This document shows, piece by piece, positions 12,158 to 25,333 of a stretch of 64,000 nt of DNA (position 1 is its first letter; every line of letters starts with the position of its first letter). The position numbers were made by a program, and so were the translations under genes. Origin of the DNA: Paraspadella gotoi (taxonomy: Eukaryota; Chaetognatha). The DNA is taken from positions 27,142,718-27,206,717 of the forward strand of contig CM119266.1 in assembly GCA_051294375.1 (NCBI GenBank), written 5' to 3'. Under the pieces are notes generated by a model, which saw only the letters and a list, made by a program, of their open reading frames with translations, was not told where the DNA came from and made no database searches.

Positions 12158-12309
12158 CATGGTTCTAGTCTTGTCCGCCATCTTTGGTACGATAATTTTC
12201 ATCATCTTCGTCGACGCCGTAGTCATCGTCTTTGTTTGAGTCGCCGTCTTCATTTGTAATGTGTTCGACATTGTCATCTCCGACTTTGGAATCATTTGTT
12301 CATTGCAAT

Positions 12310-12396
12310 CGCCTTCGTCATTTTCGTTGTCGTCGTCGTTGTCGTCGTCGTCAACGCGTTAATCACCGTTCGTCGACGCAATGATTTTCATGGCAA

Positions 12397-12432
<36 letters not shown>

Positions 12433-12435
12433 GTT
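12310..12435. repeat. (GTC)n arrays
   Basis: GTCGTC at about 12318-12353 and 12399-12432. Confidence 0.8.
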
Positions 12436-12974
12436 CTTCACATCGTCTCTCTCATCGTCGTCCCTCACAGTCGGTGATGAATTGAATTTCTTTCTCAGGA
12501 GAAAAATCTTGGCTCTGAATCAAAGCTAAGAATCGGCAGCATCGTCTGTGGGGGACGTCGCCGTCGTCGTCGTTGTTGTTATAGTCGTCGTCATTGTCGT
12601 CGTCTCAGTTGTTTATCCTTATTTTTCCTTTTATCCTGGATCTTTTTCTTCATCTCGTTTCTTCTCATATTTTTCTATTTTAATCGATGTTCGTTTAAAT
12701 CCGACTAGTATAAATTTCGCTATTTTTTTTGTTACAGGATTTTAACTTTTAAAATTTCATCTCTTAGAATTTCTTTGTTTTTAATTTCCTTGTTCAACTT
12801 TTTCCTTCTTTTCCTTCTTTCTTTCTTTCCTCCTTTCCGTTTCCTCTTCCTCCTCATTTGTCGATAACAAAATCTAAAAATAAAAAAGGCATCGCGAGAC
12901 CGGATGTCATTCGCCGACCCGGATGTCATTGGAGACGATAAAAAAGAAGTGAGACGATGACGACGCAAGTGAAA

Positions 12975-12982
12975 GATCGGAA

Positions 12983-13023
<41 letters not shown>

Positions 13024-13275
13024 ATCAGAAAAAAAATAAGACGGTCACTCGTCCAAAACGACGATCGACAACGACGATGACGGCGACAACGACAACGATA
13101 ATTATGACGATGGAGAAGAAAAAACAATTATAAAGACGACGCCAAAGTCAACGACGACGACAGCGACGATAACGACCGAGAAAAAGAACAAGAGGACGCC
13201 TCGATCATCACTATAATGACGACGACGCCGACGACGACGCCGACGACGACGNNNNNNNNNNNNNNNNNNNNNNNN

Positions 13276-13309
<34 letters not shown>

Positions 13310-13312
13310 TCG
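12975..13312. repeat. (GAC)n arrays containing a gap
   Basis: ACG/GAC triplets at 12983-13022 and 13216-13310, with 24 Ns at 13252-13275 inside the second array. The true length is unknown. Confidence 0.8.
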
Positions 13313-13744
13313 CAAAAATATGAGGTTCGACCGTTTTTTGAAAAAAAAAGATGATTTATGTAAAGTTTTCCGGTTTCCACAAAGGATCAAGCCCGCTGAA
13401 CGCTGGAGCGGGGAAGGTGGGGCGCTGGAGCAGGGATCGGAAGGTGGAGCAGACCGGGTGGAGAGAAGGAAAGTGATCATGGGATATTAGTTGGATCGGG
13501 GTAAGGAGCCGAAAGATCGGGTAAGTAAAGTCGGAAGCAAAAGTTCAAATCATTCTTTAAAGTCAAAACCAAAACAATTAAATATAAAACGAAAATAATT
13601 CTGATTTCTCACATTGTCACTGGAAATCATAATGTTAATAATACTGCCGCATTGCAGTTCAAATTCAGGTAAAATGAAGTTTACTTAAGTCGCTTATGTA
13701 TATATGAAAAGAAAAAAGTTTAATTTAAGAGAAAAGCCATGTGG

Positions 13745-14070
13745 GTTTGACCGAAAAATAAAAAAGAAAAAAAAAGAAAAGAACAGAAAAGAAAAGAAAA
13801 AGAGGAAATGAAAAGAAAAGAAAAGAAAACAAAAGAAAAGAAAAGAAAAGAAAAGAAAAGAAACTAAAAGAAAAGAAAAGAAAAGAAAAGAAAAGAAAAG
13901 AAAAGAAAAGAAAAGAAAAGAAAAGAAAAGAAAGGAAACGAAAAGAAAAGTAAAGGAAAGAAAAGAAAAGATAAGAAAAGAAAATAAAGGAAACTAAAAG
14001 AAAAGAAAAGAAAAGAAAAGAAAAGAAAGGAAACGAAAAGAAAAGAAAAGAAAAGAAAAGAAAAGAAAGG
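13745..14070. repeat. (AAAAG)n microsatellite
   Basis: Over 300 bp of AAAAG pentamers with a few AAACT and AAAGG variants. Confidence 0.9.
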
Positions 14071-15235
14071 CGATATAAAATTGATTGAGGCGCTCATGTC
14101 CGGTGAGGCGCTCGACCGAAGATATTCCTCTGGCCTTGAATTCAAAAATGAGTTGGTCCTTCATCGAAGACGGAATTTCAGTGTGACAGATGAGATTGAT
14201 GGATGAGATTGATGGCTGAGATTGATGGATGAGGCTGACGACAAAAATAATTTAATGATTATTATTACGAACTGATTACGCTCAATTTCGAGCGAACGTT
14301 TTTTAATGATTTATAGAGTTATTAAAAATTAAAAGGAAAACGTATCACTAAAACAAATGCACTGAACTGACCCGCGACCACCACTAGGCTCTTTTTCCAA
14401 AGCATACCCTCTCGCCTATACGACGAAAAAAGAGGTACAACGGAGTTCAAAAAGGCTTCCCCTTGGAGCAGCCTCCGAGGACTGTTTACCTCTGGGGGGA
14501 ACGAGTTTTGAGTTAATTAGGGATGCGCCTAACGAAACATACCTGGGGGCGACCCCAAAGGCCTACCCTTAGAGGAATAGACTTTAGACCTCCTCAGGCG
14601 GGAAGGTGGAAAGCCGAGGTGGCCCTCATAATCGAAAAGGGTGGTGAGAGACCATTATCGGAAAGTAGAGAGCGGTCACAACCTTCACCTGCTCCCCAAG
14701 CTCGGCAAGAAAATGGTGGGGATGGAGAGTGACCTACTTACCCTCCTACTAAAAATGACGAGGGAGTTTAAAAGAGGCGCGTTAAGGGGGGTGAGGGGGG
14801 CGTAGCGGGGGCGGGACTCGCGAAATCGTTTGAGAACAAAAGAAGAAAATGGTTTAGTTTCTCTCTTTGAAGGAAAGAAGAGAAAGAGAGAGGAAAATTT
14901 AGAGTCTGAATTGGCGGGAATTGATAAGAATTTAATAATAAACTATACGAAACCCAAATTTTACGAGTTGCTGAAATTTAAGATTAAAAAAAAAGATTTT
15001 AAGAAATGGGTCGCTTTTTCTTGATAACTTTTTTTTCAGAGTCGTTATTAAAATTTTGCATAACCGTAAAAATCAACAATATAATCTTATAAAACAATGT
15101 CCACATGGAAAGCGGCGAAAGACCAATAAAAATCTACGTTCAACATCAAACCAATTCTCATTCTCTTCTTCCTTCCTCCGCGAGAATCGATCCAGGAAAA
15201 CAATGAAAACTCGAGTCAAAACGAGTGCATCACTT
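14070..15235. other. Unique DNA without a supported gene
   Basis: A GC-richer part at 14380-14830 has a 69-codon open frame (14523-14732) of no recognised family. AT-rich on either side. Confidence 0.35.
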
Positions 15236-15860
15236 ACCCGACGCGTCGAAAAGGAAATTGACCGCCTCTCTCACCCCCTAATCCCCCGCTTCCACGCCTC
15301 CTCACCCGCCCAGCGTTCCGAGCTCGCGTGGCGCGCCAATCAAAGGGAATGGTTTTTGACGACCCTCCCCGGCGAAGCGGCGAAAAAAAAGGTGGGAGCA
15401 GGGGGGTAGGGACGGTAAAAGAGACCAGGGGTGGCAGCCGTTCAAAAGGAAAGCCCTTTCCTACGAGCTCTATCGCGACTCGCCTTACCAACCGTTTGGA
15501 TCAAAGGAGTAGGGACTCCCTTCCTCCGCAACCAAAACAATCCAGAGTTCCTCACCCCACGCGTATCAATCACTTACCCTCACCCTCCTCCCGTTCCCTT
15601 CCAAAAAGAGAGAGGGCGTGACCCTCGAGTTTGACCTTGAAGGCGGCGAGATGAAAGGAACACCTCGTTATAAATTCCTGTGGAAGCGAGAGGCCAGTCG
15701 AGGCTCGAGAGAGTGGAGGGAGAGCGGGGTGGGGAGGGTAAGGGGTGGGTGGGAGTGTGGATAGTGTGGCCTAGGTTAGAGGTAAGTGGCAGAGAGAGAG
15801 AGAGAGAGAGATAGTTGGAGACGTGTGGACGGGGAAAGGGCTGGCCGTTGGGCGGAGAAG
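15236..15860. promoter_or_regulatory. GC-rich island with CCAAT-like motif
   Basis: Sudden GC-rich, CpG-rich DNA with GCGCGCCAATCAAAG at about 15330. An ATG at 16034 followed after twelve codons by a donor-like GGTAACA could be a first coding exon, but no downstream exon was found. Confidence 0.25.
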
Positions 15861-16369
15861 GGACGTACTTCTTTGAAAGCTTTCCGCATTAGCGGAAAAC
15901 GGATGGAATAAATAATTTAGCTAAAATCAAAGTGTAAAAAAAAGAAAAAAGAAATAATTTTCCTTTTCAATTTGAACATTAGGGAAGAAAAAAACCCGGA
16001 TGTAAAATCAGAGGTCAAGACTCAAGAGAAACGATGGCGACAATTGAAATTGCACTCGCTGATTCTAAAGGTAACAATAAAAATTGTCGGACAATGTTCA
16101 TGTAAGTATGATTATCTAAAATTCAGTTAAAGAAATTGAATTAATACAACCTGATTTTATTTATCGCAAATCAACTAAAACGACTCCATTTGATAAAGAA
16201 TGAAATTAAGGAACTAACCCGAAATGGTCTACTTCAACAAGTGGAATCTTAATTCGGAAAATTGGAAATGAAAAGTAACAACTAGAATTCGAAGTCCTTC
16301 TTGTTCCCCCGAACGGGGAAGTGAAAAGGAACGGAGGAAGGGCGACTGGTTGAAGTTTGAGAGAACGAG

Positions 16370-16580
16370 AAAAACGAGGGGGGGGGGCGACGCGTACGAC
16401 GCGGGTCGGGTCGCCGACGGAAAAACAACATTGGCGTCAACCAGGATTTCAATGGCGCAATTTTTTTTCCTTCGGCGGCCATTTTGAAGGAGAGGGCAAG
16501 AGCGTCAAACCAAACACCGGGCCTCTGACAAGGAGGGCTGCGGGGCCGCGGGGCCGGTGAGGGCGCGGGGCCGTGGGCCA
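16370..16580. promoter_or_regulatory. GC-rich island with a YY1-like motif
   Basis: CGGCGGCCATTTTGAAGG at 16473-16490 is, on the minus strand, close to the AAAATGGCGGC motif of YY1-type promoters. GGCCGCGGGGCCGG follows. No gene start was identified next to it. Confidence 0.25.
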
Positions 16581-16599
16581 AATGGGGTGGAAAAGGAAA

Positions 16600-18600
16600 A
16601 AGGAAGAGGGAAAGGATAACCAAGAAAAAAAGGGAAAAGCTGGGAAGGATGATAATGTTAGGATTCGGGGAAAAGTGGAAATTGAATTTTTTTCTGATCG
16701 AAAAATCTAATTTCTAATCGGAATTTAAAAGTTTGAAACCAGGCAAAAAGGAAGAGGTCAAGATTTGCTGTAAGCCTGTAACCAAGGTTACTAAAATTAT
16801 TTAAATTGATTAAATTCTTTAGTTTTCATGCTTTCACAATCCGGCTGAGCGAACGACGACCGATAGAAGAAAAAGAGAGCAAAGGCAAATGGGGATCGAG
16901 GGTATGTTTGCGTAATGTCTCTCAACCATATTTTCTTTGCCAATGCCAACGGGTCAGAAAAGCGGATTGGGGAGAGAGAAAAGAGTGTCGATGTAAAAAA
17001 TGGTTGGTATAGGGTTAGTTTGAAAGTGAGGCTCGACGCGGAACGAGAAGCGTCCAAGGCAAGAGCTCTTTGAAAACCAAACTTTTTTTTTGCACTGACC
17101 TTTTTCGCGGCGGCCGACTTTTTTTAAGCGCCCAAACCGAGGCTGTTTGAAAAAAAAAAAAGAGAAAGGACTTAAAAAAATAAAAATAAATGAATGGAAT
17201 GAGAGAGAGATAGAAAAAACGAAAAAAAGAGAAAAACTGCAGGCGAGTAAAAACTGTTTTCAAATTAGAAAATGAAAATGAAAACGAAAAATAAATCACG
17301 TTCCTTTGGTTTTGCTTATTTTCGTTTTTGTTTGAATTTAAAGCGTAGAATATGAAAAGTCGGTTCAGTTATTATACTTAGAATCCTCGTTACCAAAAAT
17401 AGTGTTCATTTGTTTTTGAGGATCGGAATTTGAAGAGAGAGGCGCTGAAAAGAAAAGACAAATCATTTCGTAACTTCAAATTCGAAATCCGAAAAAACTT
17501 TCTTTCTCATCTTATTGTTTGAATGAATTTCCGTCCAAGTTAGTGGACCTGATGTTCGTACGTACAAACAGTCCGTTCTTCTCTTTTCCTATTTTCCATC
17601 TTCATCCGACAAAAACAGAAAGTTCCATCCACTCAACTCTTTCTTTATGGTCTTCGGCATCTCATTCTCTAGATCTTTCGCGCTCAACGTAATGAGCTTC
17701 CTCCACCTTTCTTCTACTCCTCCTCCTCCTTCTCCTCTTCCTCCTCCTCCCTCTCCCCCTTCCGCCTCCCCCCACTTCGTCTCCCACGCGCGTACTTTCC
17801 TTCAACTCTTTCGTCTCCTCCTAATTTTTTTCTCCTTCTCAACCCAATGTCTTTGGAATCTTTCATTCGTCTTCGTACACAGACGTTGAGCTTGTATATC
17901 ATGTCATACCGACATAAGTTGTGTCTTTGTCAGTACATCCTTTGTTCGCCTGTATCTTTGTCATCTGATCCTCTGATCCTCAGTCTTAGTCCCTAGTTTT
18001 AGTCATCTCACTCTTTCTTTTCTTCTTTCTTACTCTCATCTTTATTGACCTCTCTTCACATCTCTTTCCCCTCATCTAATCCTTTCTTTATTTCTCAATT
18101 ATCATTTTATCCTCCCCTTTACTTTTCTCTTCCATGCACTTATATATCGTATCACTCTATCTTCTTACTTTCATCTTCCAATTTCTTAAATATCTTTCTC
18201 TCCCTCATTTCTTTACTCTCTCTCTTCAGTATTCATTTCCCCTTTTCCCCTCCTTTCCCGTCTCCTCAATACGCCGCATTCGTACCCACCGTAATGGTCC
18301 TTATATCATCTTCATCTCTCCTCATCTTTATGTCTTTTTCCTCCCCCTCTCCTCCTCTCCTCTCTCTTCCTCCTCCACCTTTTCTTCCCGTCAGCTCCAC
18401 CAAAAACCCATTTCGCTTCTGCCACATCCTAACTTCATTCTGATGATCTTTGTAGTAGTCGTTACCACCTGATCCTCTTCCTCCTCCTCCGAGGTATAGT
18501 GAAGCGCCTTTGAATTCAATGTCTTAATTCAACGTCTTAAGGAGTGGCAACACATTCCTGGTGTAATAGTTAATATAATAATAATTAATAATTAATATAA
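16600..18600. other. Unique and CT-rich intergenic DNA
   Basis: Pyrimidine-rich from 17575 to 18500 with CTCCTC runs (17718-17770). No recognisable gene. Apparent frames are low-complexity. Confidence 0.35.
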
Positions 18601-18604
18601 TAAT

Positions 18605-18855
18605 TCTCTCTCTCTCTGAAGTGAATCTGGGGAATAAATCTATAATTAAATACATGCTGAGAATCATGTTAAGACTTTGTAACTATAACCAAATGATTTG
18701 ACAAGTGAATATGAAGAGTGAATTAATAACATATTTTATATATTAATACAAATCAAATCCATCTCCTTTTCTCTTTATCTCTCTGATGTGAATCTGGGCA
18801 ATAAATTAATAATTAAATCACTTTAACCAAATGATTTGACAATTGAATATATCAA
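18605..18855. repeat. Two-copy local duplication, about 170 bp apart
   Basis: GTGAATCTGGGGAATAAAT through AACCAAATGATTTGACAAGTG at 18620-18712 recurs at 18788-18850 with some loss between. Confidence 0.6.
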
Positions 18856-18869
18856 TTCATAATGTATTA

Positions 18870-19574
18870 ATTTGTTGTGGTTAATTGAGGAGAAATTAAA
18901 GAAGTTTTATTAATATTAAACACACGAGGAGATAACAATAATTGATGGAGATTATGCAGAATAAACAGACAATAAACAAATACAATAAAGGAGAATTTGA
19001 TGTTGAGTTCTTGAAGTTGAAGTTCTTAAAGAGTGATCTCATTCCCTCTCCTCTTTCCCTGCCATCGGTTTCCTGAGGGAAGCCTCCCTTCTGATGGGTC
19101 AATCAGAAGAAAAGACGGAAAAGCTAAGAGAGGCAAGCCATTTGGTCTATCAGATCCATCTACTGCATTTAATGAATTCATGCTCCACCGCGCATTTGAC
19201 TGATAATAAGTCGAATTCGACCTTTCGACTATTTAAATCAGTCGCAGCAACTTTTTGTCTATTTGCGAGTCAAAAAGTGGTCGAATAACTGCTCTGACTA
19301 TACCTCGGAGGAGCAGGGTATCCCTAAAAAACAGAGTATTTACAAGTAAATGTGGAACATGAATTCATAAAATCATGATTTTATTGGTAAGGTAGTGGTA
19401 AGTCGAATCATAGTCAAAAACTGCGCTTGACTATAAGTGCCTTCTCCTCCTCCTCCATTTTATCACCGGGCTCTCCCAATTTTTTTCTCTGCTTCGATTT
19501 CCTTCTCTCTTCATTGTTACCTTTTCTTTGCTCTCATCATTTTTGGATGTTGTTTATCGCGCCATCAAATGGGC

Positions 19575-19607
<33 letters not shown>

Positions 19608-21000
19608 ACCTCTATCCTCTCAACTCTTCTTTCTTTCTCATTGTGTTTGTATATCTTCTTGTTTACCATCATCAAGGCCGGGTCGGAAACCTCGGGAATT
19701 TTCGGTGATGTTTTCATTGTTTTCTCTCCGAGGCGTCTGACGGTGATTTGTCATGTCACAAATGTCTTGTCGCGCAAACGACGTGAAAGTATCTCGATTA
19801 ACCTCTTCTCTCTCTCTCTCTCTCTAAAAGGCCAAACATCAAAGTACGGAAAGCATCATTAGGTAGGCATAACATTTCAACATGTATATAGTTTCCTGTG
19901 TGACAAATAATATTTAATTTTATATATAATTTTCGCAAGAAATTCTACGAGCATGGAGATTCGATTCGGTCGTTTTTGACTTGACGCAACTTGAAAATTA
20001 AATTTAGTATCAAGGTTATTTAAAGCTAATACAGGGAGGTCCAGCTCTAATGAGAATAACTTCCAAGTGCTCAACACAAAAACTGTTTATGACAGAAAAA
20101 AAGCGAGACTATATTTGAAAATCAGGCTAATTTTTCTTTTGATTGATATAAAAAACGTCTGGAAAATCAAACGGCAACCCCTGTAATTTACGCATAAATA
20201 TTATCGTTAAAGGAAAACCCTGCAGTCTTGAAATATAACAAAGTTGATGATGAAATCGAAATAACCTGCAACAGTGAGGCCACTAATTTACTCATATCTG
20301 ATGGCAATAAAATTGTAACTCGCATAAACTTAGTTCCAAAAAAATGAATTAAAAGCAGTTTTAAATCATATGTGTAAAGGTTGGTTGAAAAATACGAAAT
20401 TGATGGTATTCGATCATTTCTGGATCATTCTGATGATTTGACACTCACTACAATTAAATACCGTTTGATCTTGTACTCAACCTAATTTTTCTCGGCCACG
20501 AATTCGAAGGTTAGTTAGGTTAAAAACGTATATTATTATCAATAAAAGGGCGCGAAATCAACGTATTAAAACCGATTAAAAACAATATAAAACAAGTTAA
20601 AAGCAGATTAAAAAAAACAGGTTAAAAACAAGTTAAAAACATATTAAAATTCGTGCGTCGCAAGTAAATAATAACCTCTACTGGGTTTGAAAACGGTTGG
20701 CCGTCCGTTCTACAACATCAATAATACTACGACCAACGCGTTTCGTCAATGGCTGCGCACGGAAACCGCGGTAAAAAGATACAATTCTCTTCTCCCAACT
20801 CTCGACGGTGATTGGTCCAGGCCCGCCAATCCAGGACCGCAGGGAAGAAGCTTGCATTTTGCGATCCAATACGCGAAGGGGAACCGCGCGGCCCAACACA
20901 GATACAGATACACTGAGCTTAAATCCTATCATTATTAACAATTGTCGGGACATAATAACTACACTTTTGAAAGATAAAGAGCGCATGGAATCTTTTAATA
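18870..21000. other. Intergenic DNA, no supported gene
   Basis: CT run at 19576-19603. AT-rich otherwise, with a GC-richer patch at 20690-20900 containing GATTGGTCC. Nothing recognised. Confidence 0.35.
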
Positions 21001-21005
21001 AATAA

Positions 21006-21190
21006 CTAATATTCTGTTATAAAATTGCTAATCTGTTAATATTAAATAATATAAAATTCCCATTTGTAATTCTTCCTTGTGATAAAGATGCACATTGTGG
21101 TTATCATGCAATCATAAGGCATTTTACTCCTCATATCGAACCAGATTCAGAATTCAAAGGGTCATTGTTTGAGATTAGCAGTCAAAACAT
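21006..21190 (+). pseudogene. OTU-protease-like remnant, N-terminal part
   Basis: The open stretch contains PCDKDAHCGYHAIIRHF, which resembles the catalytic block of OTU-family cysteine proteases (D-x-x-C followed by an aromatic, His and Ala). It stops at 21192. Similar-looking sequence continues in another frame (MIESQLLVDYPNLRVAG, about 21214-21265). The family call rests on motif resemblance only. OTU domains occur in deubiquitinases and also in viruses and transposons. Confidence 0.35.
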
Positions 21191-21299
21191 TTAATTTGGG
21201 ACATTGGAACAATATGATTGAGTCGCAACTGCTTGTGGATTATCCAAACTTGAGAGTTGCAGGAATAGATGTTAAAAAGAACTGTATCGCAATGCCGCC

Positions 21300-22003
21300 A
21301 GACTCAAAGGCAGCCGCCGCGATAAAGGGCGTTAATACAACTTTACGCTTTGTTTGAATTCTAACTTCACGCAATCTCGGCACTAAAAGTTGCAACTTGC
21401 AGGTCCGGTAAAATAGCGCCGAGGAACCGAAGGCGCCGGCGCTGAAGCTTGAAGGGTCGGCGACAACAGTTCTGCGTTGAGCCAAGGTGGCAATTCCCAG
21501 TGCCCAGGTGGCAATGCCTTGCACCCAGGTGGTAATACCGCGCCCAGGTATTAGAAGTCTGGGCGGAAAATAAATAATACTGTGGAAGACGATGCCGCGA
21601 GCATACTAAAAAACCATTGTCAAAGTACTCAACAAATAAATATAAAAATTTAAAATTTTACCTTGTAATTGAAGCTAAAAATAAAATAAGAAGCTGCTTC
21701 TTCTTTGAAACCAACTTTATAACTATAACAAATAATTTCTCCAAACTCTAAAAATGTGCATGAAAAATCACCAAAAACAATTCTTAAACTTCAACAACGA
21801 CTGTGAGTTCAGTTGGCCACCGTGATTCCACAATGATGTAAAATTGAATCAGGGAGAACCCACTCGGATTGCACTAACTTACCAAAAACAAAAGGCTTTA
21901 ATTCTGAAATTTCAGAGTCAAAGCAAAAATAACAAAAGATCATCGCTAATTCTTATAAAACATTGAAACCGCAAGGGCATTAGTCTTATATTTTCTTAAC
22001 TAT
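21300..22003. other. Sequence separating the two OTU-like pieces
   Basis: It holds a GC-rich part with short CCCAGGTGGCAAT repeats (about 21485-21550) and then AT-rich DNA. No open frame of interest. It may be an insertion into the decayed gene, but no clear ends were found. Confidence 0.3.
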
Positions 22004-22282
22004 GTGAAAATTTTTTTTGCTTTAGAATTAGATTTCGTCTCTCTCAGCATTGTGCTTATGGTTCGTTTGATAATAATAATAAGAATATCGGTCACTAATG
22101 AAGTATCTTTGCATGAAGTCTATCATCAATGTTTGGAGAAAAAAACACTACATCCCATATTTTTGCTCCAAACCGAAGGTGATGATTCTGCGATTGAATA
22201 TCGTTCACACTTTGATTCATTGTTTCCAATAACAATAATTCGAAATAAAGATATTCAGGACAAATCTGTCAGTAAAATTTAA
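22004..22282 (+). pseudogene. OTU-protease-like remnant, C-terminal part
   Basis: The frame contains EVSLHEVYHQCLEKK and then PIFLL...YRSHFDSLFPI. HFDSL resembles the catalytic-His block (HYDSL) of OTU proteases. It lies about 0.9 kb after the candidate catalytic-Cys part, with unrelated GC-rich sequence between, so the original gene seems interrupted and decayed. Confidence 0.3.
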
Positions 22283-22439
22283 AATTCTCTTGAATGTCTA
22301 CCAAAAATGGGAAATAACTTTATAACATTTTTCAATGTGAGCCTAAAAATTTAATCGAATGTCCCAAAATTACTGCCACAAGTAAACATATATCTCCCAA
22401 AACCTGATGAGACTCTTGGGTTCTGCATCCGTCCAGTTT

Positions 22440-22520
22440 TCTCGTTTCTCCAGTAACGCGAAGGTGGAGGAGGACGAGCGGAGGCGGAACGAGGAGGAGG
22501 AGGAGGAGGAGGAGGAGTGA
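22440..22520. repeat. (GGA)n run
   Basis: GGA triplets at 22489-22517 within GGAGGACGAGCGGAGG-like sequence. Confidence 0.7.
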
Positions 22521-23580
22521 AATGAGTTTTTCTCCTTTCGATTTCGCGACAAAAGACTCGGAAGATTAACGTCCGAATCATTTCGACTTTCTGACCTCAA
22601 AATCACCTCGAGCTCCGCCACGCCTTCTTTAATCACCAAACCCTTTCCACTTTTCTTATCACTAAATCCTTTCACTTTTCACATCACCAAACCTCTTTGA
22701 CTATTCAAATCACCCAGCTCCCTTTACTATGCTTAATACCAAACGCCCTCCCTTAGGCGTTTTCTAATAACCAAACCTCGCTTTGCGTTTCTCAACAGAA
22801 AAGCATATGATAAATTTCTCTTTCAAACCGTCCAACTCTGGTGACTTTTGAAAACAGTCAAGCCAAGAATTTACTTTTTTTTAAATCACACTAGCGAACC
22901 GCTTCGCTTCAAACTTACTTTCTGACCTCCAACCCTGTCACTAAAAATACAAATGAAAAAAAAATAAAAAAGATAGAACGGAGAAAGAAAAAAGTTATAA
23001 AAAAAATAAAAGAGAGACAAAGATAAAAGAGAGGAAAGAAAGGAAGATGGAAATAAAAAAAAAACCCAAGCGAACAAGCAAGCAAGCGAGCAAGCGAGCA
23101 AGCAAGCCAAAAAAATGCCAAAAACTCTGGGGGGAAAATTGAGGCGAGTTTGAGTCATGGAGTCTGGCAATTTCCGGCCGGACAGAGAAGCTCACTTTTT
23201 TGGAAGAGAGAATATTTTATTTGTTTCTTTTTTTTATTTGTTTGTTTTTGTTTTTCTTTGTTGTTTTTCGTTTTATTTTTTATCCAAAACTATGATAAAT
23301 TTAGTTTTTACAAATCTAAATAATTGATAAATTTATACAATTTTATTCGATTTAAAAACTAATAAAAAGCGACATTAAAAGAAAAACGATTTAGAGCTTA
23401 GACACGAGACAGACACATACTTTATATTTTACATATGATTATCAATATCATCTCATTCGCTGAACATTTTAGTTCAAAAGCAGCAACGAACTTGTTTATT
23501 CTATAATCTATATTGATGATTGCGTTCTGTGTTTTAAAAGGCCGATACAAACGCACTTACAGAGGGACTTTTCTTCTTAA
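22520..23580. other. Intergenic DNA, no supported gene
   Basis: Includes an AAGCAAGCGAGC short repeat at 23065-23108. Frames here are hydrophobic artefacts of A/T runs. Confidence 0.35.
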
Positions 23581-23583
23581 AAA

Positions 23584-23795
<212 letters not shown>

Positions 23796-23899
23796 CCGTC
23801 TGACTCCTTCCAGGAGATGGAAATCCCGATCCTCGCCCGTAATGACGTTTCCGCCGTCGCCATGGTGATTCCCGCCAAGATATCACCCAATTATCTCGC

Positions 23900-24110
23900 G
23901 CGTCTATTGTGAATCGTCGTTGCCATCCTCATCGCAGTTATCGTCTTCGTCAACACCGGGCGCTCGTCGTCGTGATCGTCATCGTCTTTGTCATCCGCCT
24001 CGTCGTTATTGTCGTCATTATCGTCATTATCGTCATTATTATTATCGTTGTCATGATCATCTTTGTCGGTGACACGGTCGTCATTAGGGTCGTAAGATTT
24101 CATTAGATAA
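23900..24110. repeat. GTCATTATC-type triplet-rich stretch
   Basis: Degenerate GTC/ATT triplets with repeated GTCATTATC near 24010-24045. The minus strand reads as Asp/Asn runs. Confidence 0.5.
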
Positions 24111-24940
24111 GAACCGTCCGTCCTTTTCTCTTTAAAAACACGTTCGGGTCATTATAAAATGATCACTATTCAAAGTGACCATAGTCAATATTTTTACTTT
24201 CGTGAGAGCACGCGGTTTGTTTTAAGTGTCTCTCCAGAGCTCAGACTAAACGTTGTACCCGCTTCGAAAACCCGTTTTTACGGGTCTCCGGTAAAATTTT
24301 TGCTAATAAAGTTTTACAATAAAATAGGAAATCTCTTCTTTTCTATTCGCGATTAAACGCGGCTGCTCAATTTAAGGATCCATCGTCAATGGTCAATAGT
24401 ATCAACAATCAAACTCATGGCATTTTTTTGAAGCCACTTTTCTATTATTTTTTATTTTTATTTTATGGACTTTGTAATTGCATAGCCTCGTATAACAATG
24501 TAACAGTAAAATGATATCCGATTAATCCCTACGATGTTCTCCTTATTTCTAATCTTTAATTAATAACATTAATTGATTTTACATTCATTTCAACAATTAA
24601 CATTGATTTCTTTTATTCTTTTCTTCCTCATCTTCTTCAATCTTCATCCTCCATCTCTTTTCTTCTTCTTTCTCCCCTGACTCACATCCGGGGCCCTCCC
24701 TCTCTAACTCACCCACTCCCTTTCTCTTCTTCCCTTATCCCTTCCTTACCCTTTTCCCCCGTCGGCCATAAGCTTCTTCTGTCAATTGCTTCTTCTTTTT
24801 TTCTCTGTCTTCACGCATATCATCATCACTTAAGGCGGCGAAGGGTTAGATGGGGGGGGGGCTTCGCCTTTCTGAATACATGTCCCCATGGCGTTGATTC
24901 GCCGCGCTTTGTCGTTAATGAATCTGCCACCATTTCCCCC
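24110..24940. other. Intergenic DNA, no supported gene
   Basis: AT-rich, then pyrimidine-rich from 24610. Nothing recognised. Confidence 0.35.
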
Positions 24941-24946
24941 CCGGCT

Positions 24947-24948
<2 letters not shown>

Positions 24949-25032
<84 letters not shown>

Positions 25033-25269
25033 CCCACTTCTTTTTCTTCGAAGTGTCTTTCGGCAGTTTTATTTCTTAAACAAATCTTACCTTTCACCTT
25101 GTCGTCTCCTTCTTCGACCCGCCCACTATGAACTTACCAGAGTCCAATCCACGGCGCGGAAGAGTCAAGCACCGATCCACTTACCCTGGGGTTCACAATT
25201 TTTGCTCACAAAGAAATGAGACTCGAGGGAATAACAAACATTCAACGATCGGGGAGAGAGAGGGAGAGA

Positions 25270-25305
<36 letters not shown>

Positions 25306-25333
25306 AAAAGAGAGAGAGAGAGAGAGAGAGAAG
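24949..25333. repeat. (CT)n and (GA)n microsatellites in opposite orientation
   Basis: CT array at 24949-25026 and GA array at 25256-25332, about 230 bp apart. As transcribed RNA they could pair as a long hairpin. Confidence 0.8.

Noticed and set aside
16034-16069. ATG plus twelve codons ending at a donor-like GGTAACA next to a GC island
   Set aside because: No downstream exon could be found, so too short to call a gene.
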